NCBI GenBank assembly: GCA_015295835.1 | Contig: DVEG01000027.1 | Coordinates: 248,001-312,000, forward strand | Source of the DNA: Oscillatoriaceae cyanobacterium M7585_C2015_266 | Lineage (GTDB): Bacteria > Cyanobacteriota > Cyanobacteriia > Cyanobacteriales > Oscillatoriaceae | Length of the DNA: 64,000 nucleotides | Direction of reading: 5' to 3' | In this document: positions 28,125 through 37,436 of the stretch, in pieces | How positions within the stretch are numbered: position 1 is the stretch's first letter | Layout of the letters: every line of letters begins with the position of its first letter | Made by a program: the position numbers and the translations under genes | Notes under the pieces: generated by a model | Seen by the model: the letters and a program-made list of their open reading frames with translations, nothing else | What the model was told of the DNA's origin: nothing | Database searches by the model: none

Positions 28125-31100
28125 CTATATTTGACCGTTGTTTAGCAAGAAAATCGTACCCTGAGTAGGACTGCCCAAAGTGAAACCTGCAAGTCCAGGA
28201 TTAGCAGGTGGAGTCAACGCCAAAGTCAGAGTTTCATAGAGAGGCTCTGGTTCAGAACCCGTATCATTAAACGGCGTAATAGTCACAAAAGCATCCCGCT
28301 GACCTGCTGGGATATTTACAACACCACTGAGAGCAGCAAAGTCAACACCTGCAGTCGCAGTACTCGTACCCGTATCAATCGTATAATTCACAGTCAGCGG
28401 AGCCGTCTTATCGCCTAGTCGCCGGATAGTAAATTTCGCCGTATCAAGATTAACTTCTTCAGCTTCTGCATCTGTAGGCAAAATAATCACCTTTGCCGGT
28501 TCATTATCCTCAATCGTCACAGTAGCCTTATCCTGACCGGTGAGAACATTATAAGTTGTATTAGGCGTTAGTGTAACAATTACCGTCTCATCAATTTCCA
28601 CAGTACTATCATCAATCGGGTTGAGATTAATCGTAGCCGAGGTCTGGCCAGCAGGAATAGACACAGTACCAGTCAAAGCATTGTAGTCGCTGCCAGCAAT
28701 AGCTGAACCGCTAACAGAGTAACTAATAGTCAAATTCTGACTTGCAGGAACGGGAGTGTTCGTCTGCGGGTTGACGACAGTAATAGTAAACTGCCCGGGA
28801 GTTGGGCCAGTTTCGCTCGCATTTGGCTGAGTTGCTATGATCTTTACCGTATCAACATCATTGTCCTGAATATTCACCGTGTCGCTGCTATAGTTAGGAT
28901 CTATGTTGTAATTCGGATTGGAAGCCAGAGTCAGCTTCACCTTCTCAGTACCTTCTTGAATAAGATCCTCAAGGACATTGATATTAATATCTACACTCGC
29001 CGTACCGCCTGGAATCGTCACAGTGCCGCCACTTAGAGGAGGAGAGGCATTGTAGTCCGTGTTTTCAGTTGCGCTGCCAGGGCTTGTATCGAGGGTGAAA
29101 TTTACCACCAGAGGCGTCGGACTCGTGTCGGGAGTGCCGTCAGCTTTAAAGCGAGTAATAGTAAATTTGCCTGGATTGGGCGGAATCGGCAAAGTCGCTT
29201 CGGCAGCATCCGGATCAGTCGCCTTAATCTGGACAGTCGGCATGTCATTATCCTGAATATTGAGAGTTGCCGTAGCCTGAGTGCCGATCGCCCCTGCCAC
29301 GTTAGGATTCGTCAAAGCGAGCTGAATAGTCTTCAGCCCATCTACCACCACATCATCGATAATCGTGCCAGGCGGAAGCGTTATCGTCTTTTCTTGAGTA
29401 TCGCCATCGGCGAAAGAAACAGTAATCGGTGGTGAAGGGTTATTGAAATCTGTCCCCAGTATAGCCGTGCCAGCAGTCAGTGTAATAGAGGCACTCAAGA
29501 CACCATTGCTACCATCAGTACGCTTCACTTTTATGGCTTGAACAACTGTGCCGTCTTCTTTGACAGTGAAGGTGGGAGCAGTAAATTCCAGCTTGCCTGG
29601 GTTGTCATTGTCAACAATCTCTAGGGTAGCTGTACCCCCGTTTAGGTCGATGCTTGCCCCATTAGAGGGATTGGTGAGAGTCAAATTAATAGTTTCATTG
29701 GTTTCAGGCAATGTATCGTCAATTATGGGAACCTGTACCGTTCCAGAAGTCTGTCCTGCAGCGATCGTAACTGTCAGAGGTGTGTTGTCATAATCCGTGC
29801 CAGCAGTTGCCGGGTTGTTTTGGCCATCTGCCAACGTAATTGTCGCGGTGACTGCTGTATCTGTACCGCCAGTACGGGTAACGGTAATCGTCGCGGTTCC
29901 TCCACCCTCATTCACTGAAAAGGTGTTAGTTTGAAACTTGAGGACGCTGGGTTGGGGAGATGGCGTAGGCGTGGGAACTGGCGCTGGCGTTTCTGGAGCT
30001 GGCAGGAACTTGGAGCGATCGATATTTTTGGCATTGACATTGAGTAATACTACTATATATTCGCCTGTAAGAATATCCTGAATGATCGTGTTATTGGCGT
30101 TGTCGCCGCTGCCTTGGAAGATATTGAGATTTTCAAATTGCAAACCTGCAGCTAGCTCGATGAAATCCCGCTCGGTTTCAAAATCCTCAATAAAGTTTGC
30201 TCGAGGGATACTTGGGCCTCCGTGGCCTAAGGCGAAGGAGAAGACATCACTGCCTGCGCCTCCTTTCAGGGTATCGGAACCGATATCGCCGTAGAGGGTG
30301 TCGTCGCCCGCATCTCCAAATATGCGATCGTTCCCTTGACCCCCGTGCGCCACGTCATTGTCTTGACCCCCATAGATTAAGTCGTCCCCCTGGTTGCCAT
30401 TGAGGGTGTCGGCATTTGCGTTGCCATAGAGGGTATCGTTTCCTTTTCCTCCTGCTATGTTGTCACTGTCTAAATCTCCTGTAATCAGGTCATTACCTTG
30501 GTTGCCGTATATAATATCACTGCCCTGGCCACCTTTTACAGTATCGTCATCTTCGCCGCTGAAGATGACATCGTTGCCCTGGTTGCCGTAGATTAGGTCT
30601 TTGCCAATACCGCCGGCAATTTGGTCGTTACCGATTCCGCCAATTACCGTATCGTTACCGTCACCGCCGTCTAGGTAATCGTAGCCAAATAGTGCGGTTA
30701 AAACTGTATCGGTGTTGGGTATGGGAACCTGTGTACCTGGATCGATATTTTGGGCATCCTGTGGATCACCCCGCAAAAGATCGTTGCCATTGCCGCCATA
30801 GAGTATATCGGCTCCGACGCCACCATCTAGCTCGTCGTCACCTTCTTCGCCAAATATCTGGTCGTTTCCTTCTCCACCAGATGCGATATCATTATCATTG
30901 CCGGCTAAAATTATGTCATTGTCAGCATCGCCAAACAGGAGGTCTTCGCCCTCTTCTCCTATGAGGGTGTCATTTCCCAAGCCGCCAGAGATAGCATCAT
31001 CTCCGCTGCCGCCATTAATGTAATCATTGCCATCTTCGCCAAATAGTAGATCTTGATCGGCTCCGCCAAAAACGGTATCGTTGCCGCTGCCTCCGCTTAC

Positions 31101-31349
31101 TAAGTCGTTACCATCACCGCCGTTGAGGGTGTCGTCGTCTTCGTCGCCGCTGATATCGTCGTCGTCTTCGTCGCCTGAGACGATATCTTTACCTGCTTGA
31201 GCGATAATGCTGTCATTTCCTTGCCCCCCGCTGACTATTTCGTTTGCTGGGGAGCCTATTAGTGTATCGTCTCCGTCGAGAAGTTCTATTTGATTACCGC
31301 TAGAAAGATCGAGGATGTCTATACCTGATGAACCTTTGTATTTTTGCAT
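28125..31349 (-). CDS. RTX calcium-binding protein with C-terminal Calx-beta repeats
   Basis: 1074 residues, very acidic and almost without cysteine. Residues about 20-370 are a run of RTX nonapeptides of the GGxGxDxLx type (GGDGNDLVSGGSGNDTVFGG is one stretch). A serralysin-like tail follows (SDVFSFALGHGG, IEDFETERDFIEL). A Pro/Thr linker (about 455-472, PAPETPAPVPTPTPSPQPS) leads to about five Calx-beta domains (475-1065). Each has the FSVNEGGGTATITVTR-like start, a DYN core and a DDxxxExxExxxLxL end. Both modules bind calcium. There is no signal peptide; export through a type I system is expected, as for RTX proteins. RTX repeats at the N-terminus with Calx-beta at the C-terminus is the reverse of the usual order. 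No type I secretion genes are near. Adhesion or matrix function is inferred. Confidence 0.92.
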   Translation of the reverse strand: MQKYKGSSGIDILDLSSGNQIELLDGDDTLIGSPANEIVSGGQGNDSIIAQAGKDIVSGDEDDDDISGDEDDDTLNGGDGNDLVSGGSGNDTVFGGADQDLLFGEDGNDYINGGSGDDAISGGLGNDTLIGEEGEDLLFGDADNDIILAGNDNDIASGGEGNDQIFGEEGDDELDGGVGADILYGGNGNDLLRGDPQDAQNIDPGTQVPIPNTDTVLTALFGYDYLDGGDGNDTVIGGIGNDQIAGGIGKDLIYGNQGNDVIFSGEDDDTVKGGQGSDIIYGNQGNDLITGDLDSDNIAGGKGNDTLYGNANADTLNGNQGDDLIYGGQDNDVAHGGQGNDRIFGDAGDDTLYGDIGSDTLKGGAGSDVFSFALGHGGPSIPRANFIEDFETERDFIELAAGLQFENLNIFQGSGDNANNTIIQDILTGEYIVVLLNVNAKNIDRSKFLPAPETPAPVPTPTPSPQPSVLKFQTNTFSVNEGGGTATITVTRTGGTDTAVTATITLADGQNNPATAGTDYDNTPLTVTIAAGQTSGTVQVPIIDDTLPETNETINLTLTNPSNGASIDLNGGTATLEIVDNDNPGKLEFTAPTFTVKEDGTVVQAIKVKRTDGSNGVLSASITLTAGTAILGTDFNNPSPPITVSFADGDTQEKTITLPPGTIIDDVVVDGLKTIQLALTNPNVAGAIGTQATATLNIQDNDMPTVQIKATDPDAAEATLPIPPNPGKFTITRFKADGTPDTSPTPLVVNFTLDTSPGSATENTDYNASPPLSGGTVTIPGGTASVDININVLEDLIQEGTEKVKLTLASNPNYNIDPNYSSDTVNIQDNDVDTVKIIATQPNASETGPTPGQFTITVVNPQTNTPVPASQNLTISYSVSGSAIAGSDYNALTGTVSIPAGQTSATINLNPIDDSTVEIDETVIVTLTPNTTYNVLTGQDKATVTIEDNEPAKVIILPTDAEAEEVNLDTAKFTIRRLGDKTAPLTVNYTIDTGTSTATAGVDFAALSGVVNIPAGQRDAFVTITPFNDTGSEPEPLYETLTLALTPPANPGLAGFTLGSPTQGTIFLLNNGQI

Positions 31350-31780
31350 TGCTAGTGTTTTTTTACTACTTGTTGTGTGGCTTTGCTGTTTTTTGTGCTT
31401 CTACTTACTTCGGGAGTATACCCGCATAAATTTCAAAAACTATCTCTTTGTTGCTCAGAAAATTTTCGGAAGCCTGGTGATTATTGTTCAGATTTTTTCA
31501 ATTTTTTTGCTCGAATTTTATGCTCAAAAAAAGAAGGATAGACGTTTTTTGTTTAAAAAGGTTCCAGGCGGGTTAATTTTCTTTTTGCTGTTTCATAAAG
31601 AAAGCTCCTTTGGTAAATTCTGCTGTTTACTCTTAGCGATCGCTTCTCTCTGGTAACTTTTGTTACAAAATTTAATATTTTCTTTGGGCAGGGATGAGTA
31701 ATAATACCAGGGGAGGCGAGCGCATATATATAGGCGAGCGCTTATATACAGAAGAAATAGATTCCTATGAAAATGGGGTA
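31350..31780. other. Intergenic region upstream of the RTX gene
   Basis: 431 bp between the RTX start and the stop of the FemAB-like gene. AT-rich, with a HIP1 site near 31638. Two copies of GCGAGCGC followed by ATAT-type sequence occur at 31716-31723 and 31734-31741. It should hold the RTX promoter. Short frames here lack motifs. Confidence 0.5.
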
Positions 31781-32983
31781 CTATCTTTGAGCAAAAGGCA
31801 AGTCGGCATTAATCGCCTCAATTTCGAGGCGTTCCATTTCATTAATCTCACTGATATAAGACTGCAGAATTTGACTTAGACGTTGATTATAAAATCGGTG
31901 TAAGCTATAGTTAGGAGTAGCCGGGAAACCGCGCCGTTTTTTGTGACGGCCTCCTGCTCCTGGGTCAAATATTTTAATACCGTGGTTAATTGCCCATTCG
32001 ATGGGGGTGTAATAGCAGGCATCAAAATGCAAATTATCAATTTCTTGAAGACTGCCCCAATAACGCCCGTAGAGGCGCTCGCCTTTAGTCAGACAAAAAG
32101 ACATTCCTACCGGTAAGCGATCGTCTTTTTCACTGTAGGCGGCGACGAACAAAACACGATGACGGTAGGTATAATGTAATTGCTCAAAAAACCGCTTAGT
32201 CAGGTATTTACTACCCCACCAACCAAATTTATCACAGGTATTCTCGTAAAAAGCATACATGCGGGGAAACAGGGCATGGGGGATCTCGTCGCCAGTCAAA
32301 GTTTGCAGACGTAAACCTGCTTTTTCTACAGCTTTGCGTTCTCGTTTGATATTGCGGCGTTGGTTAGCGTTGAATATTGCCAAATAGTCATCAAAGTTCT
32401 TGAAACCGGCATTTTTCCAAATGTAGCTATGGTGGAGCCAACTGGTGAAGCCGTGATGTTCCATCAGAGTTCGCCATTGCGGCTCGACATAGAGAAAGTG
32501 AACCCCAGAGATCCCATTGCGATCGCAGAAATAGTCGAGCGCCTTCACCATCAATGCTGTCAATTCTTCTTCATTTTCCTCTGCAGCAATTAAAAACCGA
32601 TAGCCCTCTGCCGGGGTAAATGGACTCATCCCCAACAACTTTGGATAATATGCAATTCCCAGCCGACTCGCCAAATCTGCCCACTGGTGATCGAACACAA
32701 ACTCTCCATAACTATGGCTTTTCAGATACAGAGGTGCTGCCGCAACCAATCGCCGTGGTGAATTGCGCCAAACCGTCAAGTGATTTGGCAGCCAACCAGT
32801 TTTTCCCGTAGCGCTGCCCGAAGTTTCCATATTGTTTAGCCAATCCCACTCTAAGAAAGGCGTCAATAGCGGCACAGCTAGAGCATCCCACTCTTCCTGG
32901 GGCACTTGAGCAATTTTATTTATCCAGACAATTGAATAGCTTGACTTTGGCTGTTCCACCATAAGGGCATATCGGGCAAGCAT
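31781..32983 (-). CDS. FemAB-like GNAT-fold acyltransferase (PF04339 family)
   Basis: 400 residues of the DUF482/FemAB-like family, often labelled peptidogalycan biosynthesis protein. Signature stretches are WDALAVPLLTPFLEWDWLNNME, LYLKSHSYGEFVFDHQWADLA, YPKLLGMSPFTPAEGYRFLI, and the C-terminal YWGSLQEIDNLHFDACYYTP then FDPGAGGRHKKRRGF. The fold is a double GNAT, as in peptidyltransferases that add amino acids from aminoacyl-tRNA. The actual substrate of this subfamily is unknown to me. It is cytoplasmic, without membrane segments. It is separated by 153 bp from the RibD-type gene on the same strand. Start ATG at 32983. Confidence 0.9.
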   Translation of the reverse strand: MLARYALMVEQPKSSYSIVWINKIAQVPQEEWDALAVPLLTPFLEWDWLNNMETSGSATGKTGWLPNHLTVWRNSPRRLVAAAPLYLKSHSYGEFVFDHQWADLASRLGIAYYPKLLGMSPFTPAEGYRFLIAAEENEEELTALMVKALDYFCDRNGISGVHFLYVEPQWRTLMEHHGFTSWLHHSYIWKNAGFKNFDDYLAIFNANQRRNIKRERKAVEKAGLRLQTLTGDEIPHALFPRMYAFYENTCDKFGWWGSKYLTKRFFEQLHYTYRHRVLFVAAYSEKDDRLPVGMSFCLTKGERLYGRYWGSLQEIDNLHFDACYYTPIEWAINHGIKIFDPGAGGRHKKRRGFPATPNYSLHRFYNQRLSQILQSYISEINEMERLEIEAINADLPFAQR

Positions 32984-33136
32984 TGAAAAGTATTATTGAT
33001 CTGGGCACATTTATTTTTTGGCTTTTGGCTGCGACGCCAAACCTAGCCCTTTCCGCCCCGCGAGTTTTCGGGTTTCAGGCTTCCAGCGTATCACCTTAGT
33101 TAAAAATTGTCAAATAAAAATATCATAGGTATAGAC

Positions 33137-33850
33137 TCAACGTTGCAAGCGGTAGTGTAAAAATAATTCATGCTCAACTTGTTTAACTTCCACAAGTTCC
33201 AAACGAGGAGCTTGCTGAATCAAAAATCCCGCCCCATCCACTGGTGTAGGAGCCTTATCTCCTCCTAAAATTAATGGGCAAACAGTCAGCCAGAACTCAT
33301 CAATCAAATTAGCAGCTAACAGGGAGGCGATTAATTCACCACCTCCTAAAACTGCCACTCGTTTTAAACCCAGTGTTGCTAAATGTTGCAAGGCGGCGGT
33401 AAAATCAACAGAAGGATTATCGCTTTTAGATTTGCTTGGGGGGTTCTCGAAAACCAGGATCTTCTCGAATTCTGGGCGCTGCTCCCATTTGCAGGAACCG
33501 TGTCTAGTGGTAAGCAGCCAACGGGGAACGGGTTGTTGAAAAAATGGCAATTGCGGGTTTATTTCGCCTGAGCGGGAACAGAGAATTTGTACTGGCTGTG
33601 GGGGTTTTCCCAGCTGTTTTCGCTGTTGGATGAGTTGAGGAGCGATAATGCGCATAGCCGTGCCGCCAGCGCGAAGCGTGCCTGCACCGAATAAGACGCC
33701 GTCAGCTAAAAAAACTTGTTGTTCTAAGTGGGATTTATCGATTTTAGAGCCGAGGGGTAGAGGTGAGCGCGTCACGTCTGATATTTTTCCATCAGCACTC
33801 ATCGCTAGCACGACGGTGGTAGCGGGGCGTGTGAAATTGATTTGCGTCAT
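33137..33850 (-). CDS. RibD C-terminal domain reductase (pyrimidine reductase / DHFR-like family)
   Basis: 237 residues. The protein is a stand-alone RibD_C domain: TTVVLAMSADGKISD at the N-terminus, DGVLFGAGTLRAGGTAMRI next, and VAVLGGGELIASLLAANLIDEFWLTVCPLILG near the end. The GGG motif binds NADPH. The family includes the reductase step of riboflavin synthesis (5-amino-6-ribosylaminouracil phosphate reduction). There is no deaminase domain fused to it, so it may be a paralogue with other substrates or work with a separate RibD/RibG. No rib gene is adjacent. Start ATG at 33850. Confidence 0.9.
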   Translation of the reverse strand: MTQINFTRPATTVVLAMSADGKISDVTRSPLPLGSKIDKSHLEQQVFLADGVLFGAGTLRAGGTAMRIIAPQLIQQRKQLGKPPQPVQILCSRSGEINPQLPFFQQPVPRWLLTTRHGSCKWEQRPEFEKILVFENPPSKSKSDNPSVDFTAALQHLATLGLKRVAVLGGGELIASLLAANLIDEFWLTVCPLILGGDKAPTPVDGAGFLIQQAPRLELVEVKQVEHELFLHYRLQR

Positions 33851-34357
33851 TTTCTAAATTTGTAAAATAAATGCAAAATTTTCCGGCCGATGATAGCCCG
33901 AAGCCCTCTTGAAAGATGGTCTATTTATGGCCTTTTTCCTTTCAGATTTTAGAAATCTATATAATAATGAGTAGACAAGAAAAACCCATGAGCGGCAGCG
34001 TGTGAAATTTGGAGGGATAGCGCCCGTGATTAAGCTGTTGGCAGTCACTTTACCTCTTTTGTCTGTAAAATTGTAAAATATTTAGAGAGAAATGCTGCCT
34101 TTGCGCAATAATGCTAAGAAACTGTCATCAACTGTTGTAAGGAGGTTTCGTTTTTACTTTTGTTACGGAAAAAACAACGTCAGCCAGTTTCGTTAACTAT
34201 ACAGAGAGAAAAGCACTCCCACCCACTCTAACAAGCAAAGGGCGGTGATACCAGGAATGGTAAAGCCACAGGGAAAGCGGTACACCCCGCCCCGCTTTCC
34301 CTTTCACCCCTAAAGCATACAAAACGGCGGGAGTAGCCAGCAGGAATATGTAGATGG
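33851..34357. promoter_or_regulatory. Divergent promoter region with a perfect 10-bp hairpin before the sensor kinase
   Basis: 507 bp between the RibD-type gene (minus) and a sensor kinase (plus). GGGAAAGCGG (34271-34280) pairs perfectly with CCGCTTTCCC (34292-34301) in an otherwise C-rich stretch. The stem ends 57 bp before the kinase ATG. It could be an attenuator or a protein-binding palindrome. No gene is visible. Confidence 0.5.
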
Positions 34358-36361
34358 ATGCCTAATCTATCAGATTTGTTAAAAAAAATTAATTGGGAGC
34401 GACTGGGTCAAACCACCTTCCGCCGGATTCTGCTGTCGCGAATTTTACTGCTGAGCGTGCCGGTGTTACTGTTGGGGGAATATGTTACATATAGAAAATC
34501 TAGATCAGGATTGCTGGAAACAGCCCGCCAAAACCTACCGGAAAGCGCCGTCAGAAAGGGAGAAAGGATTCAAGAATTGGTAAAAGCGCTACGAGCAGCA
34601 GTAATCGGGGCAGGAGAATCGGCAATCTTACAGTCAGATTCAATAGAAGCATGGGAAAAATTTTTGCAGCAGCTAGAAAAACAACTGCCGACAGAGGTGC
34701 GGTGTATTCAACTTACAAATATAGAAACGGGCAAAATTGCAGTCAGTACCTGTGGCAATCGGCAGATTAAGCTGCCCAAAGAAACTCAACAGTGGCGAGC
34801 AATAAGGGATGGCGCTATACCTAATGCTTCAGATATAAAAGTCACATTCGTTCTGCCACCAAAGCAACCGTCAGCTCCCCAATTAACTCTATTGCTGAGC
34901 TATCCTGTATACGATCAGAATACAGGACAATTGCGCTATGCCTTGAAGTTGGAGTCAAATCTGCTAAAGCCAGAAGAGGATAAGCGCAGATCATTTTCTG
35001 GCTATACGGTGGTAATAGACCACGATGGAACTATTTTAACTCACCCAGACTACCGCCGAATAGGGCGCAATATCAGGCAGGAAGAAGATGAAGATACGGT
35101 GAAGAGACTAACCAGTATTGTAGGTAATGCGATCGCAGGCAATACTGATTTTATCCACCTATTCGCTTTCCAAAAACAAGGAGAAGAACTGCTTGCTGGC
35201 TATACCGCAATCCCTAGTCCAATTTCAACGGCAGAGCCAAATCGCAAATGGATCGTCCTCGCAGTTACCCGTCTGGAAAATGCCCTAGCCGGTTTGGAAG
35301 AAATCCAAAGTATCCTGCTTACCCTAATTTTATCTCTGCTGGGTGCTAACCTGCTAGCAACTATTTATCTGTCTCGCGACTTAGCTCGCCCGCTCGAACA
35401 ACTAGGAGAATACGCCGGCAGTGTGCAAGCCCGTAGTTCCCTAGAACGAATTCCCCACAATTTTAAAATTCGAGAGTTCAACCAACTGGCAGAAGCACTC
35501 GATAGTATGGTGGAACGACTGACTGAGTGGGCACGGGAATTGGAAACGGCTTGGAAAGAAGCAAAAGTCGCTAACGAACTAAAAAATGAATTTTTGGCGA
35601 ATATTTCCCACGAACTGAGAACGCCTCTAAATGCAATTATTGGCTGTATTCGCTTGGTTCGAGATGGATGCTGCGATGACGAAGAGGAAGAAAAGGAATT
35701 TCTACAACGAGCGGATGACGCAGCTATTCACTTGCTGGATATTATTAATGATGTCCTCGATATTGCCAAAATCGAGGCAGGAACTCTATCGGTGGTACTC
35801 GAACCGGTGAACCTGCATAAAGTTATTAAGGAAGTGATAGATTTGCAGGAAAATAATATTCGCCAGAAAGGGTTACAGTTAAATATAAACGAGTACCAAG
35901 AGTTACTGGTGGTGGAAGCAGATCCCGCTAAACTCAAGCAAGTTTTGTTAAATGTGGTGGGTAATGCTATTAAGTTTACCGATACCGGTAGCATTACTAT
36001 CACCACTTGTCGAGAAGAGAATGCTGCTACTACTGAGGGAGTGACAGAGTCTCGCGCAATCGTCACTATCCGCGATACGGGAATCGGTATCGATGTAAGT
36101 CAGCAGCATAAGCTGTTTCAACCATTTGTAATGGTGGATGGCAAGCGAACTCGTAAGTATGGAGGCACGGGCTTGGGGCTGGCTATCTCGCGAAATTTGG
36201 TAGAATTGATGGGAGGGACAATTTCTCTCTACAGTGCAGGTGTAGGGCAAGGTACAACTGTGAAGATATCTCTGGTAATTAGCGACTTGCTGCCTAAGCG
36301 AGCGCTCGCTTCCTCTGAACAAAAGGATGCAACCCAACCCTCAGAGGCTCCTCCCCCCTAG
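34358..36361 (+). CDS. Membrane-bound sensor histidine kinase with Cache-like sensing domain
   Basis: 667 residues. A transmembrane helix at about 27-45 (SRILLLSVPVLLLGEYV) is followed by a periplasmic region of about 260 residues that reads as a Cache/PDC sensor (SGYTVVIDHDGTILTHPDYR and ELLAGYTAIPSP). A second helix lies near 312-335 (ILLTLILSLLGANLLATIYL). A HAMP linker and coiled coil follow. The HisKA His418 is in [15 protein letters not shown]. The HATPase boxes are [27 protein letters not shown]. There is no receiver domain, so it signals to a separate regulator, which is not adjacent. The periplasmic ligand is unknown. Start ATG at 34358. Confidence 0.93.
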   Translation: MPNLSDLLKKINWERLGQTTFRRILLSRILLLSVPVLLLGEYVTYRKSRSGLLETARQNLPESAVRKGERIQELVKALRAAVIGAGESAILQSDSIEAWEKFLQQLEKQLPTEVRCIQLTNIETGKIAVSTCGNRQIKLPKETQQWRAIRDGAIPNASDIKVTFVLPPKQPSAPQLTLLLSYPVYDQNTGQLRYALKLESNLLKPEEDKRRSFSGYTVVIDHDGTILTHPDYRRIGRNIRQEEDEDTVKRLTSIVGNAIAGNTDFIHLFAFQKQGEELLAGYTAIPSPISTAEPNRKWIVLAVTRLENALAGLEEIQSILLTLILSLLGANLLATIYLSRDLARPLEQLGEYAGSVQARSSLERIPHNFKIREFNQLAEALDSMVERLTEWARELETAWKEAKVANELKNEFLANISHELRTPLNAIIGCIRLVRDGCCDDEEEEKEFLQRADDAAIHLLDIINDVLDIAKIEAGTLSVVLEPVNLHKVIKEVIDLQENNIRQKGLQLNINEYQELLVVEADPAKLKQVLLNVVGNAIKFTDTGSITITTCREENAATTEGVTESRAIVTIRDTGIGIDVSQQHKLFQPFVMVDGKRTRKYGGTGLGLAISRNLVELMGGTISLYSAGVGQGTTVKISLVISDLLPKRALASSEQKDATQPSEAPPP

Positions 36362-36401
36362 CACACAGGAAATAATTTATATATATAATATATATATATA
36401 A

Positions 36402-37436
36402 TCAAAGAGAGATGGGAATGCCATTAAGTAGTGCAGATTGGCTACAGGCAGCAAGAATTTTCACAAGCTCAAAACCAACCCAGCCAGAAGAAATAGGCGA
36501 TCGCTCGTTACGTGCTACACAAGTGAGGAAGTGAGAACAGACCCGCGCTAAAGGCTCCTCAGGAGCGATCGCAAGCACCTCCTCAGACGCGGCGCCACCA
36601 AGCTTGAGAATAAGGGGAGCAGCAGCCCGCATTTCGTCAAAAATTAAAGTGCCGCGACTGCCGTTAACGCAAATACGTCGTTGCTTGTCTGGATTCAACC
36701 AGCACAGGTGAATCACTGCTTGAAAGCCGCTGGCATACGTCAGTGTCACCCACATTAAGTCAAAGAATGGGTAAATTTCTTTTTCTTTTCCCCCTCCCCT
36801 TACTACCCCCCTTCTCTTAGAATTCAACCAGACAGTACCCCTAGCTTGTACCTGAATGGGCAACTGAGCTTGCCAGGTGTTGAAGATGCAAATGTCGTGA
36901 GCCGCTAAATCCCAGAGAACGTCGGCATCTTGGCGGATTGGCCCTTGGTGGGTACGAGCAGCATATCCGTAGCGTAAATCCCCCAGACGACGGGCGCGAA
37001 TCGCTTCCTTACCAACAGCGATCGCTGGATGAAATAAATAGGTGTGATCAACCACTAACTGTTTTTGCTGTTTTTCCGCAAGCTGGCAGAGTTCTAGGGC
37101 TTGCTCAGGAGCAAGAGTTAACGGTTTTTCTGCTAAAACGTGGTAGCCCAACTGCAGGGCATCGGCAATGAGGGCGTAGTGGGTAGAGGCGGGAGTCGCA
37201 ATCACTACTGCCTCGATTCCTGGCAACTGTCGCACCAGCCCCCAATTCCCCATCGCTATTGCGTGGGTATCTAATTTAAACTGCTGTTTCACTAACTGTA
37301 AGCGTCTCGGATTGCGATCGGCAACTGCCACAACCCGCGCCTGGGGATGGTTGAGGAAATTCCGCAATAAGTGAACGCCCCAGCGCCCTACTCCGACAAT
37401 CGCAATGCCAATTCTCGAATTGCGATCTACCATCAA
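36402..37436 (-). CDS. Gfo/Idh/MocA family NAD(P)-dependent oxidoreductase
   Basis: 344 residues. The N-terminal Rossmann fold shows GIAIVGVGRWGVHLLRNF and VVAVADRNPRR. The family signature EKPLTL (HVLAEKPLTLAPEQA) carries the catalytic Lys. A C-terminal alpha/beta domain follows, with HTYLFHPA and WDLAAHDICIFN. Such enzymes oxidise or reduce sugars, often in surface-polysaccharide pathways. The substrate cannot be read from the sequence. The start ATG (37436) overlaps the 3' end of rnc by 4 bp, so the two are translationally coupled in one operon. A different start (M2) is also possible because the frame opens with two Met codons. Confidence 0.93.
   Translation of the reverse strand: MMVDRNSRIGIAIVGVGRWGVHLLRNFLNHPQARVVAVADRNPRRLQLVKQQFKLDTHAIAMGNWGLVRQLPGIEAVVIATPASTHYALIADALQLGYHVLAEKPLTLAPEQALELCQLAEKQQKQLVVDHTYLFHPAIAVGKEAIRARRLGDLRYGYAARTHQGPIRQDADVLWDLAAHDICIFNTWQAQLPIQVQARGTVWLNSKRRGVVRGGGKEKEIYPFFDLMWVTLTYASGFQAVIHLCWLNPDKQRRICVNGSRGTLIFDEMRAAAPLILKLGGAASEEVLAIAPEEPLARVCSHFLTCVARNERSPISSGWVGFELVKILAACSQSALLNGIPISL

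Noticed and set aside
30100-31100. Several plus-strand frames antisense to the RTX repeats
   Set aside because: They are shadows caused by the repeated GGxGxD codons on the minus strand, with biased composition and no motifs.
36360-36401. TATATA-rich sequence between the Cache kinase and the Gfo/Idh gene as a small repeat or terminator
   Set aside because: Only a simple AT dinucleotide run of about 30 bp without a stable stem or T run; not enough to call.
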